From positions 248,001 to 312,000 of the forward strand of contig CAWJQP010000076.1 in NCBI GenBank assembly GCA_963844855.1: a DNA stretch of 64,000 nt. The letters run 5' to 3'. This document shows, piece by piece, positions 24,466 through 34,914 of the stretch (position 1 is the stretch's first letter; the number at the start of each line of letters is the position of its first letter). This stretch comes from DASQDN01 sp963844855 (GTDB taxonomy: Bacteria; Acidobacteriota; Terriglobia; Bryobacterales; Bryobacteraceae). The notes beneath the pieces are model-generated. The model ran no database searches. It saw only the letters and a program-made list of their open reading frames with translations, and was not told where the DNA came from. A program made the position numbers and the translations under genes.

Positions 24466-25479
24466 TTATTGTAGGTCGGGCGCTTCTACGCCATAGTCCT
24501 TCAGCTTGCGATACAAAGTAGTCCGACCAATGCCTAGGAGACTTGCCGCCATCGTGCGATCGCCCTTGGTGTAGCGCAAAGCATCGAGGATGGCGCGCTT
24601 CTCCAGTTCAGGAAGCGGCACGATGGGCGAGGCGTTGAATGTCAGTCCCGGAGATTGATTGACGGCTTTGGCGAACGCCAACACATCCGTCTGCCGCTGA
24701 TCGAGGTTGACCTGCTGTACATGATTAACCAACATGGTGGGAAGGTCTTGAGGATGGAGTACCGGTCCCGAGTTGACTGCGACCATGTGTTGAATGCAGT
24801 GCTCCAACTGGCGGACATTGCCAGGCCACTCATAAGAGTGCAGGACTTCCATCGCCTCAGTTGACATCACATGGCCGCGACCATACCGCCGAAGGAAGTG
24901 CTCCACCAACTCGGGGATGTCTTCGACGCGTGTTCTCAACGGAGGTAGCCGGAGTGTGATCACATTCAATCGAAAGTAGAGATCCTGACGAAACGTCCCC
25001 TTCTCGACCTCCGCTGCGAGGTTGCGATTGGTCGCGGAGATTACCCTGAAGTCGGAACGGCGCACGTGATTGGAGCCAACGGGACGGAACTCCTTTTCCT
25101 GCAACACGCGTAAGAGCTTGGCCTGGAGATCGAGGGGGAGTTCGCCGATCTCATCGAAGAAGGCTGTGCCGCCGTTCGCCATCTCAATCAGACCGACCTT
25201 GGCGTTCGCTGCGCCTGTGAATGCGCCTTTCATGTGCCCGAAGAGTTCGCTCTCCATCAGTGGACCGACCAGCGAGGAACAATCCACGACGACGAACGGT
25301 CCCGGAACGCTGCGATTGTGTACTGTTTTCGCGATCAGTTCCTTGCCGGTCCCCGTTTCTCCGAGAATCAGGACTGGCCAACGACTGGAACTCATCTTCT
25401 CGATTTGTTGGAGGACGAGTTGCACCTTGGGCGAGCGCCCAATCAGGACACGTGGCTTCTCCAGCAACGCAGTGTGCAT
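24466..25479 (-). CDS. Sigma-54-dependent transcriptional activator without receiver domain
   Basis: 337 residues: an AAA+ domain with Walker A GETGTGKE (40-47), the sigma-54 contact loop GAFTGA (85-90), Walker B GGTAFFDEIGE (103-113), arginine-finger region FRQDLYFRLNV, and a Fis-type helix-turn-helix at the C-terminus (TMAASLLGIGRTTLYRKLKD). Only about 12 residues precede the ATPase domain, so there is no receiver, GAF or PAS input; activity must be controlled by amount, by a partner protein or by nucleotide. Paired with a glycosyltransferase gene downstream, hinting at polysaccharide regulation (inference). Confidence 0.92.
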   Translation of the reverse strand: MHTALLEKPRVLIGRSPKVQLVLQQIEKMSSSRWPVLILGETGTGKELIAKTVHNRSVPGPFVVVDCSSLVGPLMESELFGHMKGAFTGAANAKVGLIEMANGGTAFFDEIGELPLDLQAKLLRVLQEKEFRPVGSNHVRRSDFRVISATNRNLAAEVEKGTFRQDLYFRLNVITLRLPPLRTRVEDIPELVEHFLRRYGRGHVMSTEAMEVLHSYEWPGNVRQLEHCIQHMVAVNSGPVLHPQDLPTMLVNHVQQVNLDQRQTDVLAFAKAVNQSPGLTFNASPIVPLPELEKRAILDALRYTKGDRTMAASLLGIGRTTLYRKLKDYGVEAPDLQ

Positions 25480-25545
25480 CCGTCTTTAAAGTGCGAATGC
25501 GAGGAAGAACTTCTCAGAGGAAACAGGTCCGCCGCGACGACGTCG

Positions 25546-26205
25546 CTAATGAGCCGTCTCATCGAGACGGACGATGAGGCTGCCGGAACCCTCACCGCGT
25601 AGTTGAGCCGCATCGGCTTCGGCTTGCGCCTGGGTCTCGTATTCCCCAACGAGGACACGATACATCGGAGGCTCGCCCGCGCGCTCGACGATGCGCGCCG
25701 ATCCGAACCGCGTCTTCATCTGGTCCTGTAATGTAGCGGCGCGAGCCTGCTCGCGAAAGGCTCCGACCTGAATTGCGAAGAGTTCACGCTGCTTCTCCAC
25801 ATTCTTCGGGGCAGTGATCACAGTGAGCTTCACTTTCGTGATTCCTGGTCCCAGCAGGTCGATCTCTCGAGCAGCGGCCTTCGATAGATCGATGATGCGT
25901 CCTCGGATAAAGGGACCTCGATCCTGAATGCGAACGTCGACACTGCGATCGTTTGAAAGGTTCGTAACGCGGATCCAGGTCTCGAAGGGGTACGTGCGGT
26001 GCGCTGCAGTCATTTTCTCCATGTCGTACACCTCTCCGTTCGCCGCACGACGGCCGTGATAGGGATGTCCATACCAGCTCGCAATCCCCGACTCCGTCGA
26101 TCCGATCTTCGGAGGCTTCGCGATCTTCACTTTTTTCTGACCGCAGCTTGCGGCAAACATCGCGATCGCAATCGTAAGAAGAACCCGTCGATCGATTCTC
26201 AACAT
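25546..26205 (-). CDS. rlpA: RlpA-like septal lipoprotein with SPOR domain
   Basis: 219 residues from ATG 26205 (the frame opens farther upstream without coding character). A lipoprotein signal ends in AAS-C (lipobox around residue 20). A double-psi beta-barrel follows (GIASWYGHPYHGRRAANGE, TAAHRTYPFETWIRVTN, VRIQDRGPFIRGRIIDLS), the RlpA catalytic fold with the expected His and Asp. The C-terminal SPOR domain (LFAIQVGAFREQARAATLQD to MYRVLVGEY) binds denuded peptidoglycan. Acts at the septum as a lytic transglycosylase in some species. Divergent from the Lys-rich micropeptide. Confidence 0.92.
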   Translation of the reverse strand: MLRIDRRVLLTIAIAMFAASCGQKKVKIAKPPKIGSTESGIASWYGHPYHGRRAANGEVYDMEKMTAAHRTYPFETWIRVTNLSNDRSVDVRIQDRGPFIRGRIIDLSKAAAREIDLLGPGITKVKLTVITAPKNVEKQRELFAIQVGAFREQARAATLQDQMKTRFGSARIVERAGEPPMYRVLVGEYETQAQAEADAAQLRGEGSGSLIVRLDETAH

Positions 26206-26355
26206 ACTTCGTTCCTTCTCGGACTCGTCATATGACGTGCCGCGGGAATGTCCCGGTACATACTCTTCATGTCTCCGGCAACGCATCTTTCTCTCCTCAA
26301 CCACTCCTCCACGATAAAACAAAAGCGACAATTCACGTTTCATGTCACTTTTCTC

Positions 26356-26384
26356 TTGACAAGAGTCGCGAAGGAATTTATATA
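26356..26384 (+). promoter_or_regulatory. Strong sigma-70-type promoter before the Lys-rich micropeptide
   Basis: TTGACA at 26356-26361 is a perfect -35 box. After 17 bases the sequence is TATATA (26379-26384), a good -10. A start site near 26391 would give a leader of about 50 bases. This is the best promoter match seen in the window and sits in a 237-bp gap between divergent genes. Confidence 0.7.
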
Positions 26385-26394
26385 TGGATCACAC

Positions 26395-26412
26395 TGCGAT
26401 CCTCCGATCGCA
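26395..26412 (+). promoter_or_regulatory. Leader hairpin of the micropeptide transcript
   Basis: TGCGATC (26395-26401) and GATCGCA (26406-26412) are perfect 7-base arms around a 4-base loop, at the expected 5' end of the transcript from the promoter at 26356. A hairpin at the very 5' end commonly stabilises short mRNAs; it could also be an operator. Confidence 0.45.
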
Positions 26413-26442
26413 AATCTTATTGACGTTAGGGAGACTCGATCG

Positions 26443-26514
26443 ATGAAGAACGCGACTAAGAAAGCTGCCAAGAAAGCACCTGCAAAGAAAGCGGCAGCCA
26501 AGAAGAAGAAGTAA
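26443..26514 (+). CDS. Lys/Ala-rich micropeptide, histone-H1-tail-like (23 residues)
   Basis: ATG 26443, with AGGGAG 9 bases upstream, opens a 23-residue frame of which 11 are Lys and 8 Ala, arranged as KKAAKKAPAKKAAAKKKK. This matches the composition of histone H1-like tails and of the C-terminal tails of some actinobacterial HU proteins, but without any globular domain. The gene has its own strong promoter, a leader hairpin and a strong terminator 40 bp after the stop, so it appears to be a dedicated, well-expressed unit. Likely binds nucleic acid by charge; function unproven. Too short for normal gene finders. Confidence 0.6.
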   Translation: MKNATKKAAKKAPAKKAAAKKKK

Positions 26515-26554
26515 GCGCGCTGCTCCCGAAAGGGACACCGCATACAAAGTTCCT

Positions 26555-26580
26555 ACGGCCCCGGAAACGGGGCCGTTTTT
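26555..26580 (+). terminator. Rho-independent terminator
   Basis: ACGGCCCCG (26555-26563) and CGGGGCCGT (26568-26576) form a 9-bp GC stem closed by a GAAA loop, followed by TTTTT. It ends the micropeptide transcript and lies 16 bp from the stop of der on the other strand. The opposite strand lacks a strong T-run directly after the stem, so termination of der here would be weaker. Confidence 0.85.
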
Positions 26581-26595
26581 CATTTAGGCAGAACT

Positions 26596-27942
26596 CTACC
26601 GTCCTCTTCGTCCCGTACTCTTCGTTTTTACCTTCAAAACAATCGGCGTGCCCTTAAATCCGAACTTCTCCCTGAAGCGATTGATGATGAATCGCTCTGC
26701 CGAGAAGTGGAGGGCTCCGTGTTTGTCAGTGAAGAGAACGAACGTGGGCGGTCTGACCGACGCCTGAGTAATGTAATAGATTTTGATCGGCGGCTCGATC
26801 TTCAGCGTGTCGAGGAACCGGTTCAATTCGCCCGTCGTAGCGCGGCGGGACGCCGAATCGAAGCATTCCCGGATCAGCGGGAGCAATTGCGGCACACCCT
26901 GGCCCTTAGCGGCCGATAAGAATGCGACGGGAGCATAGTCGAGAAACTTAAACTCGTCGCGCACGTTCTCGATGAACTGTTTCTGGTCCTTGTTCTCGAC
27001 CGCGTCCCACTTATTGACGCAGATGATGAGGGCCCGACCCTCTTCGTGGGCGTATCCGGCAACCGTGGCGTCATGCCCGACGATGCCCGCTGTTGCGTCC
27101 ACGACCAAAAGCACAACGTTTGCCATCCGGATGTTCCGCCTGGCCATGACAACGCTGAGCTTCTCTGGCATCTCAGTCGTCTTGCCCTTGCGCCGAATGC
27201 CCGCGGTATCGACAAAGTAGTATTCGACATTATCTTGGATGAGTGTTTCGTCCACCGCATCGCGTGTTGTGCCTGCGATTGGCGAGACGATGGCCCGCTG
27301 TTGCCCGGTGAGCGCATTGAGCAGAGTCGACTTCCCAACATTCGGCCGGCCGATGATGGCGACTTTGATGCGCTTCCTGGGGACGTCGGCGGGCGCATCT
27401 TCTGATTCTTCCGGCAACTCAGTGGGTTCGATGTCCTGCGTCACATGTCCGAGCAAGTCGCCAAAACCGAGTTTGTGCTCGGCCGATACAGGAAAGAGAT
27501 GTTCGAACCCGAGCGAGTAAAATTCGTGGGCGAGCGACTCGCGGACTGGAGCATCTATCTTGTTGACGGCTACGACCACCGGCTTGCCAAGCTTTCGAAG
27601 TATTGACGCGAGTTCCCGGTCGGTACCCGTGATCTCTGTCCTGCCGTCGATGACGAAGATGATGTGACGCGCCTGTTTGAGCGCAACCTTGGCCTGCCGC
27701 AGGATCTCACTGGGAATCAGCTCCGCGTCATTCGGGATGATGCCGCCGGTATCGATCAGCTCGAACTTACGTCCGCGATATTCTACGGCTCCGTAGATGC
27801 GATCACGGGTAATTCCTGGTTCGTCTCCAACGATGGATCTACGTTGACCGGTGAGCGCATTAAAGAGTGTGGACTTACCTACGTTGGGTCTACCGACAAT
27901 CACGATTGAGGGTAAGTTGTCGGTCTTTGACATCGGTTTCAT
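26596..27942 (-). CDS. der: Ribosome assembly GTPase Der (EngA)
   Basis: 448 residues with two tandem G domains: the first with GRPNVGKSTLFNALTG, DTGGI and NKID, the second with GRPNVGKSTLLNALTGQ, DTAGI and NKWD, then the C-terminal KH-like domain ending LKVKTKSTGRRGR. Der is needed for 50S subunit maturation. ATG 27942 (or ATG 27933 three codons later) lies only 8-14 bp from the start of the divergent enolase-superfamily gene. Ends next to the micropeptide terminator. Confidence 0.97.
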   Translation of the reverse strand: MKPMSKTDNLPSIVIVGRPNVGKSTLFNALTGQRRSIVGDEPGITRDRIYGAVEYRGRKFELIDTGGIIPNDAELIPSEILRQAKVALKQARHIIFVIDGRTEITGTDRELASILRKLGKPVVVAVNKIDAPVRESLAHEFYSLGFEHLFPVSAEHKLGFGDLLGHVTQDIEPTELPEESEDAPADVPRKRIKVAIIGRPNVGKSTLLNALTGQQRAIVSPIAGTTRDAVDETLIQDNVEYYFVDTAGIRRKGKTTEMPEKLSVVMARRNIRMANVVLLVVDATAGIVGHDATVAGYAHEEGRALIICVNKWDAVENKDQKQFIENVRDEFKFLDYAPVAFLSAAKGQGVPQLLPLIRECFDSASRRATTGELNRFLDTLKIEPPIKIYYITQASVRPPTFVLFTDKHGALHFSAERFIINRFREKFGFKGTPIVLKVKTKSTGRRGR

Positions 27943-27956
27943 GATAGCGTGTGCCT

Positions 27957-29147
27957 ATGAATCGACGTACCTTCCTGGCCGCAGCAACCGCCGGTGTGAT
28001 TCGCGCATCTGTCCCCGATTGGGAGAAGCCGCTCTTCGAATTGCATAAGCATGTGACGATGCCCGTCAAAGTGAAGTCGATTGACGTGTTGCAGAACGGT
28101 AAGAATTACTTTGTTCGATCGACCTCGATGGATGGAGACGTCGGCATCGTTGTGGCGAAGGATCCAATTCAGGATTATTTGCCGATTCTCACGCGTCGTG
28201 TGATCCCGTTCTATATAGGCAAGGATGCCCGGGACCTCGAATCGCTGGTCGATGGCGTTTACCAGCAGAACTACAAGCTCGCGGGACAGGCGTTCTGGTT
28301 GCCTGTCGCAAGCGTTGAGCAGAGTCTTTGGGATCTGCTCGGCCGAGTGTCGAAGAAGACGGTAGGGGAGTTGATGGGTGGAGCGCTGCGGAAAGAGATC
28401 CCGGTCTATCTGTCGGGTTCAGGTCGTGAGTTGACGGCCGAGCAGGAAGTAGACATCTATGTTCGCGGCTTGCAGGAGACAGGCGCTAAGGCTGTGAAGT
28501 TCAAGATCGGCGGACGTATGAGTCGAAATGCCGACGCCTACCCAGGACGCACCGAGACCATGGTTAAGCTCGCGCGGAAACGCATGGGCGACAAGGTCAC
28601 GCTCTACGCCGATGCGAACGGGTCGTATGACGCGCAGAAAGGAATCGAAGTAGGCAAGCTGATTCAGGATCTGAACTTCCAATTCTATGAAGAGCCGTGT
28701 CCTTGGGAAGAGATCAGCGAAACGAAGAAGGTGGCCGATGCGCTCGATATGAAGATCGCGGTCGGCGAACAGGACGCGAGTCTATGGAGATTTCAGTGGA
28801 TGCTGGAAACCGGAGTTATGCAGATCGTCCAGCCCGACTTGAACTACAACGGGGGGCTCGTGCGGGCGGCCAGAGTCGCGCGGATCGCTCGCAAGTTCGG
28901 AGTTCCGATCACGCCCCACAATACCCAGACTGGCGCGGCCGGAGCAAAAATCCTGCACTTCGCCTCGGCGATTCCGAACTCAGGGGAGTACATGGAGTAT
29001 CCGCATCGAGGAATTCCTAAGACCGAGAGTTGGTACACGCCGAACTTGAGTATTAAGGATGGGAAGATTTCCGTTCCGACCGGGCCGGGATTTGGAATCG
29101 AATTCGATCCCCAGTATCTTTCGTCATCGCAACGGATTGGATCTTAG
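27957..29147 (+). CDS. Mandelate racemase / muconate lactonizing enzyme-like (enolase superfamily), exported
   Basis: 396 residues with a twin-arginine-like leader NRRTFLAAATAGV. The enolase-superfamily barrel is complete: KFKIGGR (K-x-K base), YADANGSYD and EEPCPWEEI and VGEQDAS (the three metal ligands D, E, E), then QPDLNYNGG and PHNTQTGAAG carrying the catalytic His. It would abstract an alpha-proton from a carboxylate, typically an acid sugar; the substrate is unknown. A GTG at 27951 is an alternative start. Export of such an enzyme is unusual and is typical of acidobacterial sugar-acid degradation sets. Confidence 0.88.
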   Translation: MNRRTFLAAATAGVIRASVPDWEKPLFELHKHVTMPVKVKSIDVLQNGKNYFVRSTSMDGDVGIVVAKDPIQDYLPILTRRVIPFYIGKDARDLESLVDGVYQQNYKLAGQAFWLPVASVEQSLWDLLGRVSKKTVGELMGGALRKEIPVYLSGSGRELTAEQEVDIYVRGLQETGAKAVKFKIGGRMSRNADAYPGRTETMVKLARKRMGDKVTLYADANGSYDAQKGIEVGKLIQDLNFQFYEEPCPWEEISETKKVADALDMKIAVGEQDASLWRFQWMLETGVMQIVQPDLNYNGGLVRAARVARIARKFGVPITPHNTQTGAAGAKILHFASAIPNSGEYMEYPHRGIPKTESWYTPNLSIKDGKISVPTGPGFGIEFDPQYLSSSQRIGS

Positions 29148-29260
29148 CTGGGACCCTAGCTCCATGACGGGCATAACCATCGTACTATCAAGTGGTTACA
29201 ATCGACGGCTTCTAAGGTAAAACCCTTGCGAGGTGAAGTAAGTACTGCTACGCTGTCGTC

Positions 29261-29473
29261 ATGCGTAGGAGAAATGACTGGCTTTCGTTTTGGATCACGG
29301 TAGTAGCGATTGCGCTTGGGTTCGTTTTGTTCGACCCGGAATCAGCGAATCGCATCATAGCTAGCTTTTCGTGGACCGACGTCAAAATGTTTGCCTCGTC
29401 CGTTCTGCTGATGCGTGCGGTTTACGCCCTGCTCGGAGTGGTGCATCATATTATCCATATACGTGTGGACTAA
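29261..29473 (+). CDS. Small membrane protein of unknown function
   Basis: 70 residues from ATG 29261. Two hydrophobic segments (WLSFWITVVAIALGFVLF and VLLMRAVYALLGVVHHIIHI) separated by a short polar loop suggest a two-helix inner-membrane protein. It ends 22 bp before typA on the same strand. Ribosome-binding site weak; no family recognised. Confidence 0.45.
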   Translation: MRRRNDWLSFWITVVAIALGFVLFDPESANRIIASFSWTDVKMFASSVLLMRAVYALLGVVHHIIHIRVD

Positions 29474-29495
29474 TTGTTCCGTGCGAACATGGTAG

Positions 29496-31298
<1,803 letters not shown>

Positions 31299-31304
31299 AC
31301 TACC

Positions 31305-31703
31305 GTGCGGTCGGCCGACTTCGACGATCTCGTTGAGCAGGCGTTCCGCCGAATCCCGCTGCGCTTCCGGAAGCGTATGCAGAACATTTCGATTGTCGTG
31401 GAGAAGGAGCCGTCGCGACGGCATCTGGCGTCGGGGCGAGTTCCTCCCGGCAGCACGCTCCTTGGCTTGTATGAGGGCAGGCCGCTCCCGCTGCGAAGCT
31501 CGTTCGAGGGCTTCACGATGCCGGACCACATTACGTTGTTCCAAGGTCCGATCGAGCGCGCGGCGCGAGGACCGGGCGATGTGCCACGGGTGATCGCAGA
31601 CACTCTGTGGCACGAGATCGCCCATTACTTCGGCATGAATGAGCGTCAGGTGCGGTCTGCGGAGCGGAATCGAGTTATACGTTCCCGCGAGCGGCCAAGT
31701 TGA
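31305..31703 (+). CDS. Minimal zinc metalloprotease (metallopeptidase family, zincin-1)
   Basis: 132 residues from GTG 31305 with AGAGG nine bases upstream. The zinc site HEIAHYFGMNE (HExxHxxGxxE) is near residue 108; the family is a one-domain minimal zincin with no signal peptide. The body (FRKRMQNISIVVEKEPS, LGLYEGRPLPLRSS, MPDHITLFQGPIER) matches the fold. Co-directional with typA, 6 bp apart. The last 29 bp overlap the convergent ABC ATPase gene. Physiological substrate unknown. Confidence 0.88.
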   Translation: MRSADFDDLVEQAFRRIPLRFRKRMQNISIVVEKEPSRRHLASGRVPPGSTLLGLYEGRPLPLRSSFEGFTMPDHITLFQGPIERAARGPGDVPRVIADTLWHEIAHYFGMNERQVRSAERNRVIRSRERPS

Positions 31704-32406
31704 CATTCCAATCTTCGGGAACGTGACCTTCCGGTAAGAGTTCGCCCTTGTCGAGGAAGCGCATCGAGCTCGCAAACTTGGCTGAGTGCGGATCGTGCGT
31801 AACCATCACAATCGTTTTACCGTGGTCTTTGTTCAACTTAGACAGAAGGGTGAGGACTTCGTTCGCTGAGTTGGCGTCAAGATTTCCGGTGGGCTCGTCC
31901 GCGAGGATGAGGTCGGGGTCGGAGACGATTGCCCGAGCGATGGCAACGCGCTGTTCCTGACCGCCGGATAGTTGACGTGGAAAATGTCCGGTTCGGTCCG
32001 CCAGCCCGACGAGCTTCAGCGCAACCTTGGCGTGATCAATGCGCTCTTGCTTGCTGAGTTTCGTGAGCTTCAGTGGAAGCTCGACATTTTCAAGCGCCGT
32101 CAAGACCGGGATGAGGTTGAAGGATTGGAAGATGAAGCCGATATGCACGTTGCGCCAGCGAGCGATTTGACGGTCGCTGAGTGCGCGAAGATCTTCGCCC
32201 AGTACAGCGATTGCGCCGCCGGTGGGCCGGTCCATTGCCGCGATCAGATGCAGCAGAGTGGATTTGCCCGAGCCGGAAGGGCCCATGAGAGCAACGAACT
32301 CGCCTTTGTTGATTTTGATGTCAGCGTTTTTGAGCGCGGTGACTTCAAATTCGTCGCGCTTGAATGTCTTGGTCAGGTTCTTTGTCTCGATTACGATTTC
32401 TGACAT
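31675..32406 (-). CDS. ABC transporter ATP-binding protein (LolD/MacB type)
   Basis: 243 residues: Walker A GPSGSGKSTLL, signature LSGGQEQRVAIARAI, Walker B LILADEPTGNLD, with the glutamine-loop and His switch (VMVTHDP) in place. The LSGGQ-EQ form and TGNLD are typical of MacB/LolD/FtsE ATPases. Last gene of the operon that holds the adaptor and the two FtsX-like permeases; its start overlaps the adaptor stop (TAATG). Powers export of an unknown substrate, possibly a peptide, lipoprotein or drug. Confidence 0.95.
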   Translation of the reverse strand: MSEIVIETKNLTKTFKRDEFEVTALKNADIKINKGEFVALMGPSGSGKSTLLHLIAAMDRPTGGAIAVLGEDLRALSDRQIARWRNVHIGFIFQSFNLIPVLTALENVELPLKLTKLSKQERIDHAKVALKLVGLADRTGHFPRQLSGGQEQRVAIARAIVSDPDLILADEPTGNLDANSANEVLTLLSKLNKDHGKTIVMVTHDPHSAKFASSMRFLDKGELLPEGHVPEDWNVNLAARGNV

Positions 32407-33739
32407 TACGATTTGCTCCTGACTTTGTCGCCGTCTTTCAGATCGGCGGGCGGGTTGACGATAAGCATTTCACCGCCGAAAAGGCCTTCCTCGACCCGGA
32501 GCCCTTGGGTTGAAACAGGTCCGGTGCGTACAGAGCGGCGAAGCGCTTTGCCGTCGGCGACTACGAAGACGGCGTTATCCTTGACAGCCGACGTTGGGAC
32601 ATAGACTACGGGCCGCGTTGGAGTTGAAGATTTTTTCGTATCGTCGATGAAGGCAACGTTGGCGTTCATCTCCGGGCGCATGAACTCATCGGGATTGAGA
32701 ACTTTTACCTTTACCTGTACCGTCGCTTTCTGTCGATTCGCTTCGGGAGATATTTCATCGATTACGCCTTCGTACTTCTTGTCGGGATATGCGTCTGTAG
32801 TGATGATTCCCTTCTGTCGCGGGCTCCGAGCTTGGCGAAGTCGTTCTGGCTGATGTCGAGTTCGGCCTCGAGATCGTTGAGGTCCGCCAGTGAGACGACG
32901 TAGCCTTTGGCGCCGCGTTCGCCGACGAAGCTCGTGGTCACGAACTCGCCGATTTCGACTTCGCGTTCGAGGACAGTTCCGGTGACCGGCGCTTTGATGA
33001 CTGTGTTGTTTAACTGGCTCTCGAAGAAGGCGACTGAGCCACGAGCTTCGACGATCTGTCCGCGGACGGCGTCGACCTGCTCTCGGCGAGGCCCTATGCT
33101 AACGAGTTCCATAGACTTTCGGAGCCCGTTCATTCTGGCGACGTCGCGGTCATAGCGGGCTTTGGCGTCATCGAGGGTCTGTTTTGCGACCACCCCTTCG
33201 GCTGAGAGCTTCTGATTACGTTCGAGATTGATCTTCGAGTTCTGGACGTCGGCCTCGGCTTCTGCGAATTCTGCCTTAGAACGGTCGATCTCTTCGGGTC
33301 GCGAGCCTGCCTCGAGTTCGCTCAGTCGCGCTTCGAGAGCTTGCAGACGTCCCCGAGCTTGCTGGAGCTGCGCCTTATATTCGTCATCTTCGAGGCGAGC
33401 GATGACCTGGCCCTGTCGGACTTTGTCGCCTTTATCGACACCGATCCAGGCGACACGGCCGAGAACTTTGGAGGCAACCTGAATCTTATGCGCCGCAACG
33501 ATGTAGCCAGTGGCATTGAGGATCGTCTCGCCACCGCTTGCGCTCGCCGAGGACGGCGCCGCCACGCGAACGGTATCGACCTCGGTCGCAGCCGTGAGCA
33601 TGCCGTATACGTAACGACCGGCTCCCAATAATACAAAGACGAGTACACCTCCGATGATCCAGCGAGTCGCCCATGGCGAAGCGTCGTGATGGGACCGTTT
33701 ACTGCGATCGATTCGGAGACTCTCGAGTTCTGAATCCAT
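32406..33739 (-). CDS. HlyD/AcrA-type periplasmic adaptor, one apparent frameshift
   Basis: Reconstructed length about 445 residues. One N-terminal helix (WIIGGVLVFVLLGAGRYVYG), a lipoyl/barrel-sandwich half (TGYIVAAHKIQVASKVLGRV, KVRQGQVIARLED), a long coiled-coil hairpin (LQALEARLSELEAGSRPEEI onward), the second half (TVIKAPVTGTVLEREVEIGE) and a beta-barrel ending LIVNPPADLKDGDKV. The frame breaks near 32820, equal to one missing base; the bridging frame reads QKGIITTDAYPDKKYEGVID and joins both ORFs. Connects the inner-membrane ABC complex to an outer-membrane channel, which is not in the window. Confidence 0.88.
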
Positions 33740-34906
33740 TTAGATTTCCCGTAGCGCGTTCAGAATCTCTTTCTTCGCGGCCATTCGGGCGGGGAAAATT
33801 CCGCCGATAGCGCCGAGGATGACTGCGAAGGTCACACCCATTAACATGATCAGGGGAGTGACACGGAAACTGAACGATGTTTCGCTGAATGTAATGAAGT
33901 TTCCCAGACTCGTCTGAATGTTGTTCAACGGCAGCACTAGAATGCATCCGAGGAGACCGCCGATCGCTGAGAGCAACAACGATTCGAGGAAGAAGCTCGT
34001 GAGAATACCGCCACGCGAGAATCCAAGGACTCGGAGAGTACCGACTTCGCGGGCGCGTCGTGAGACGCTGGCGTACATTGTGTTCATCGCGGCAAAACAA
34101 CTGCCAACGGCCATGATGACAGCTACGAACATCCCAAGGAATTGCATCGGAGCCGCTGAGATCATCTGATCGTCGTAATACTTCTGTTCGGTGATTGCCG
34201 ATACGTTTAGACGCTGATCCGCTTTGAGCTCATTTATGAGGGATTGAACGGCGGCGGCGTCGACAGCGCGGATTAGAACCGAGCTGAGCATCTCACTCCG
34301 GTTGTAATCGGATGCGCCCTGGTTTAGATCGACCCACAGTTCGCTGTTGACTGCGGAAGTCCCCTGGCTCATGATGCCGACTACTTCCCAATCGCCTTTC
34401 CCAAACTGCATTTTGCTTCCGATCTGAGTGTCGGGAAACCGTTTCACGAGGTTCTTTCCGACGACAACTTCCCGGCGTCCAGCCGTGAACCAGCGGCCGG
34501 AATCGATTTTCACACCGTCGCGAATTTCGATGCCAATGGGAGTGACTCCGCGCACATTGATGTTGACGCCTGACGGGTTGTCGGGTGTGGGCAACGCGAT
34601 CACGGTCACCATTTCGAGAGACGCCATCGGCTCGCCGGACTTGGTTCGAGCGATTCCCGGTTTGAACTTCATGTCCTGAAAAGTTGTCCGGCTAACGCTA
34701 CTGACAAGCTCGGAGGTAGCTCCTTTGCGGGTAACAAGCACGTGCGCAGGGTTGGAGGTGGCTTTGAATGCGGTACGCAAACCCTCCACGAGAGCAAGCA
34801 CCGCGAGGAGAACGGCCACTGTCAACGCAATTCCGAGCGCGGTCATGATGGTGCTGGTCTTGCGGACTATCAGGTTCCGGATGTTGTAGCTGATCGGAAT
34901 GGCCAT
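33740..34906 (-). CDS. ABC transporter permease, MacB/FtsX-like (second copy)
   Basis: 388 residues from ATG 34906, which lies 8 bp after the upstream permease stop (the frame continues upstream inside that gene). Topology is one N-terminal helix (IMTALGIALTVAVLLAVLAL), a large periplasmic MacB-type domain, and three C-terminal helices (FLGMFVAVIMAVGSCFAAM, LLLSAIGGLLGCILVLPL, LIMLMGVTFAVILGAIGGIF). The ending ...AAKKEILNALREI is typical. Pairs with the preceding permease as a heterodimer. Directly followed by the adaptor start. Confidence 0.92.
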   Translation of the reverse strand: MAIPISYNIRNLIVRKTSTIMTALGIALTVAVLLAVLALVEGLRTAFKATSNPAHVLVTRKGATSELVSSVSRTTFQDMKFKPGIARTKSGEPMASLEMVTVIALPTPDNPSGVNINVRGVTPIGIEIRDGVKIDSGRWFTAGRREVVVGKNLVKRFPDTQIGSKMQFGKGDWEVVGIMSQGTSAVNSELWVDLNQGASDYNRSEMLSSVLIRAVDAAAVQSLINELKADQRLNVSAITEQKYYDDQMISAAPMQFLGMFVAVIMAVGSCFAAMNTMYASVSRRAREVGTLRVLGFSRGGILTSFFLESLLLSAIGGLLGCILVLPLNNIQTSLGNFITFSETSFSFRVTPLIMLMGVTFAVILGAIGGIFPARMAAKKEILNALREI

Positions 34907-34914
34907 GGGTTTTC

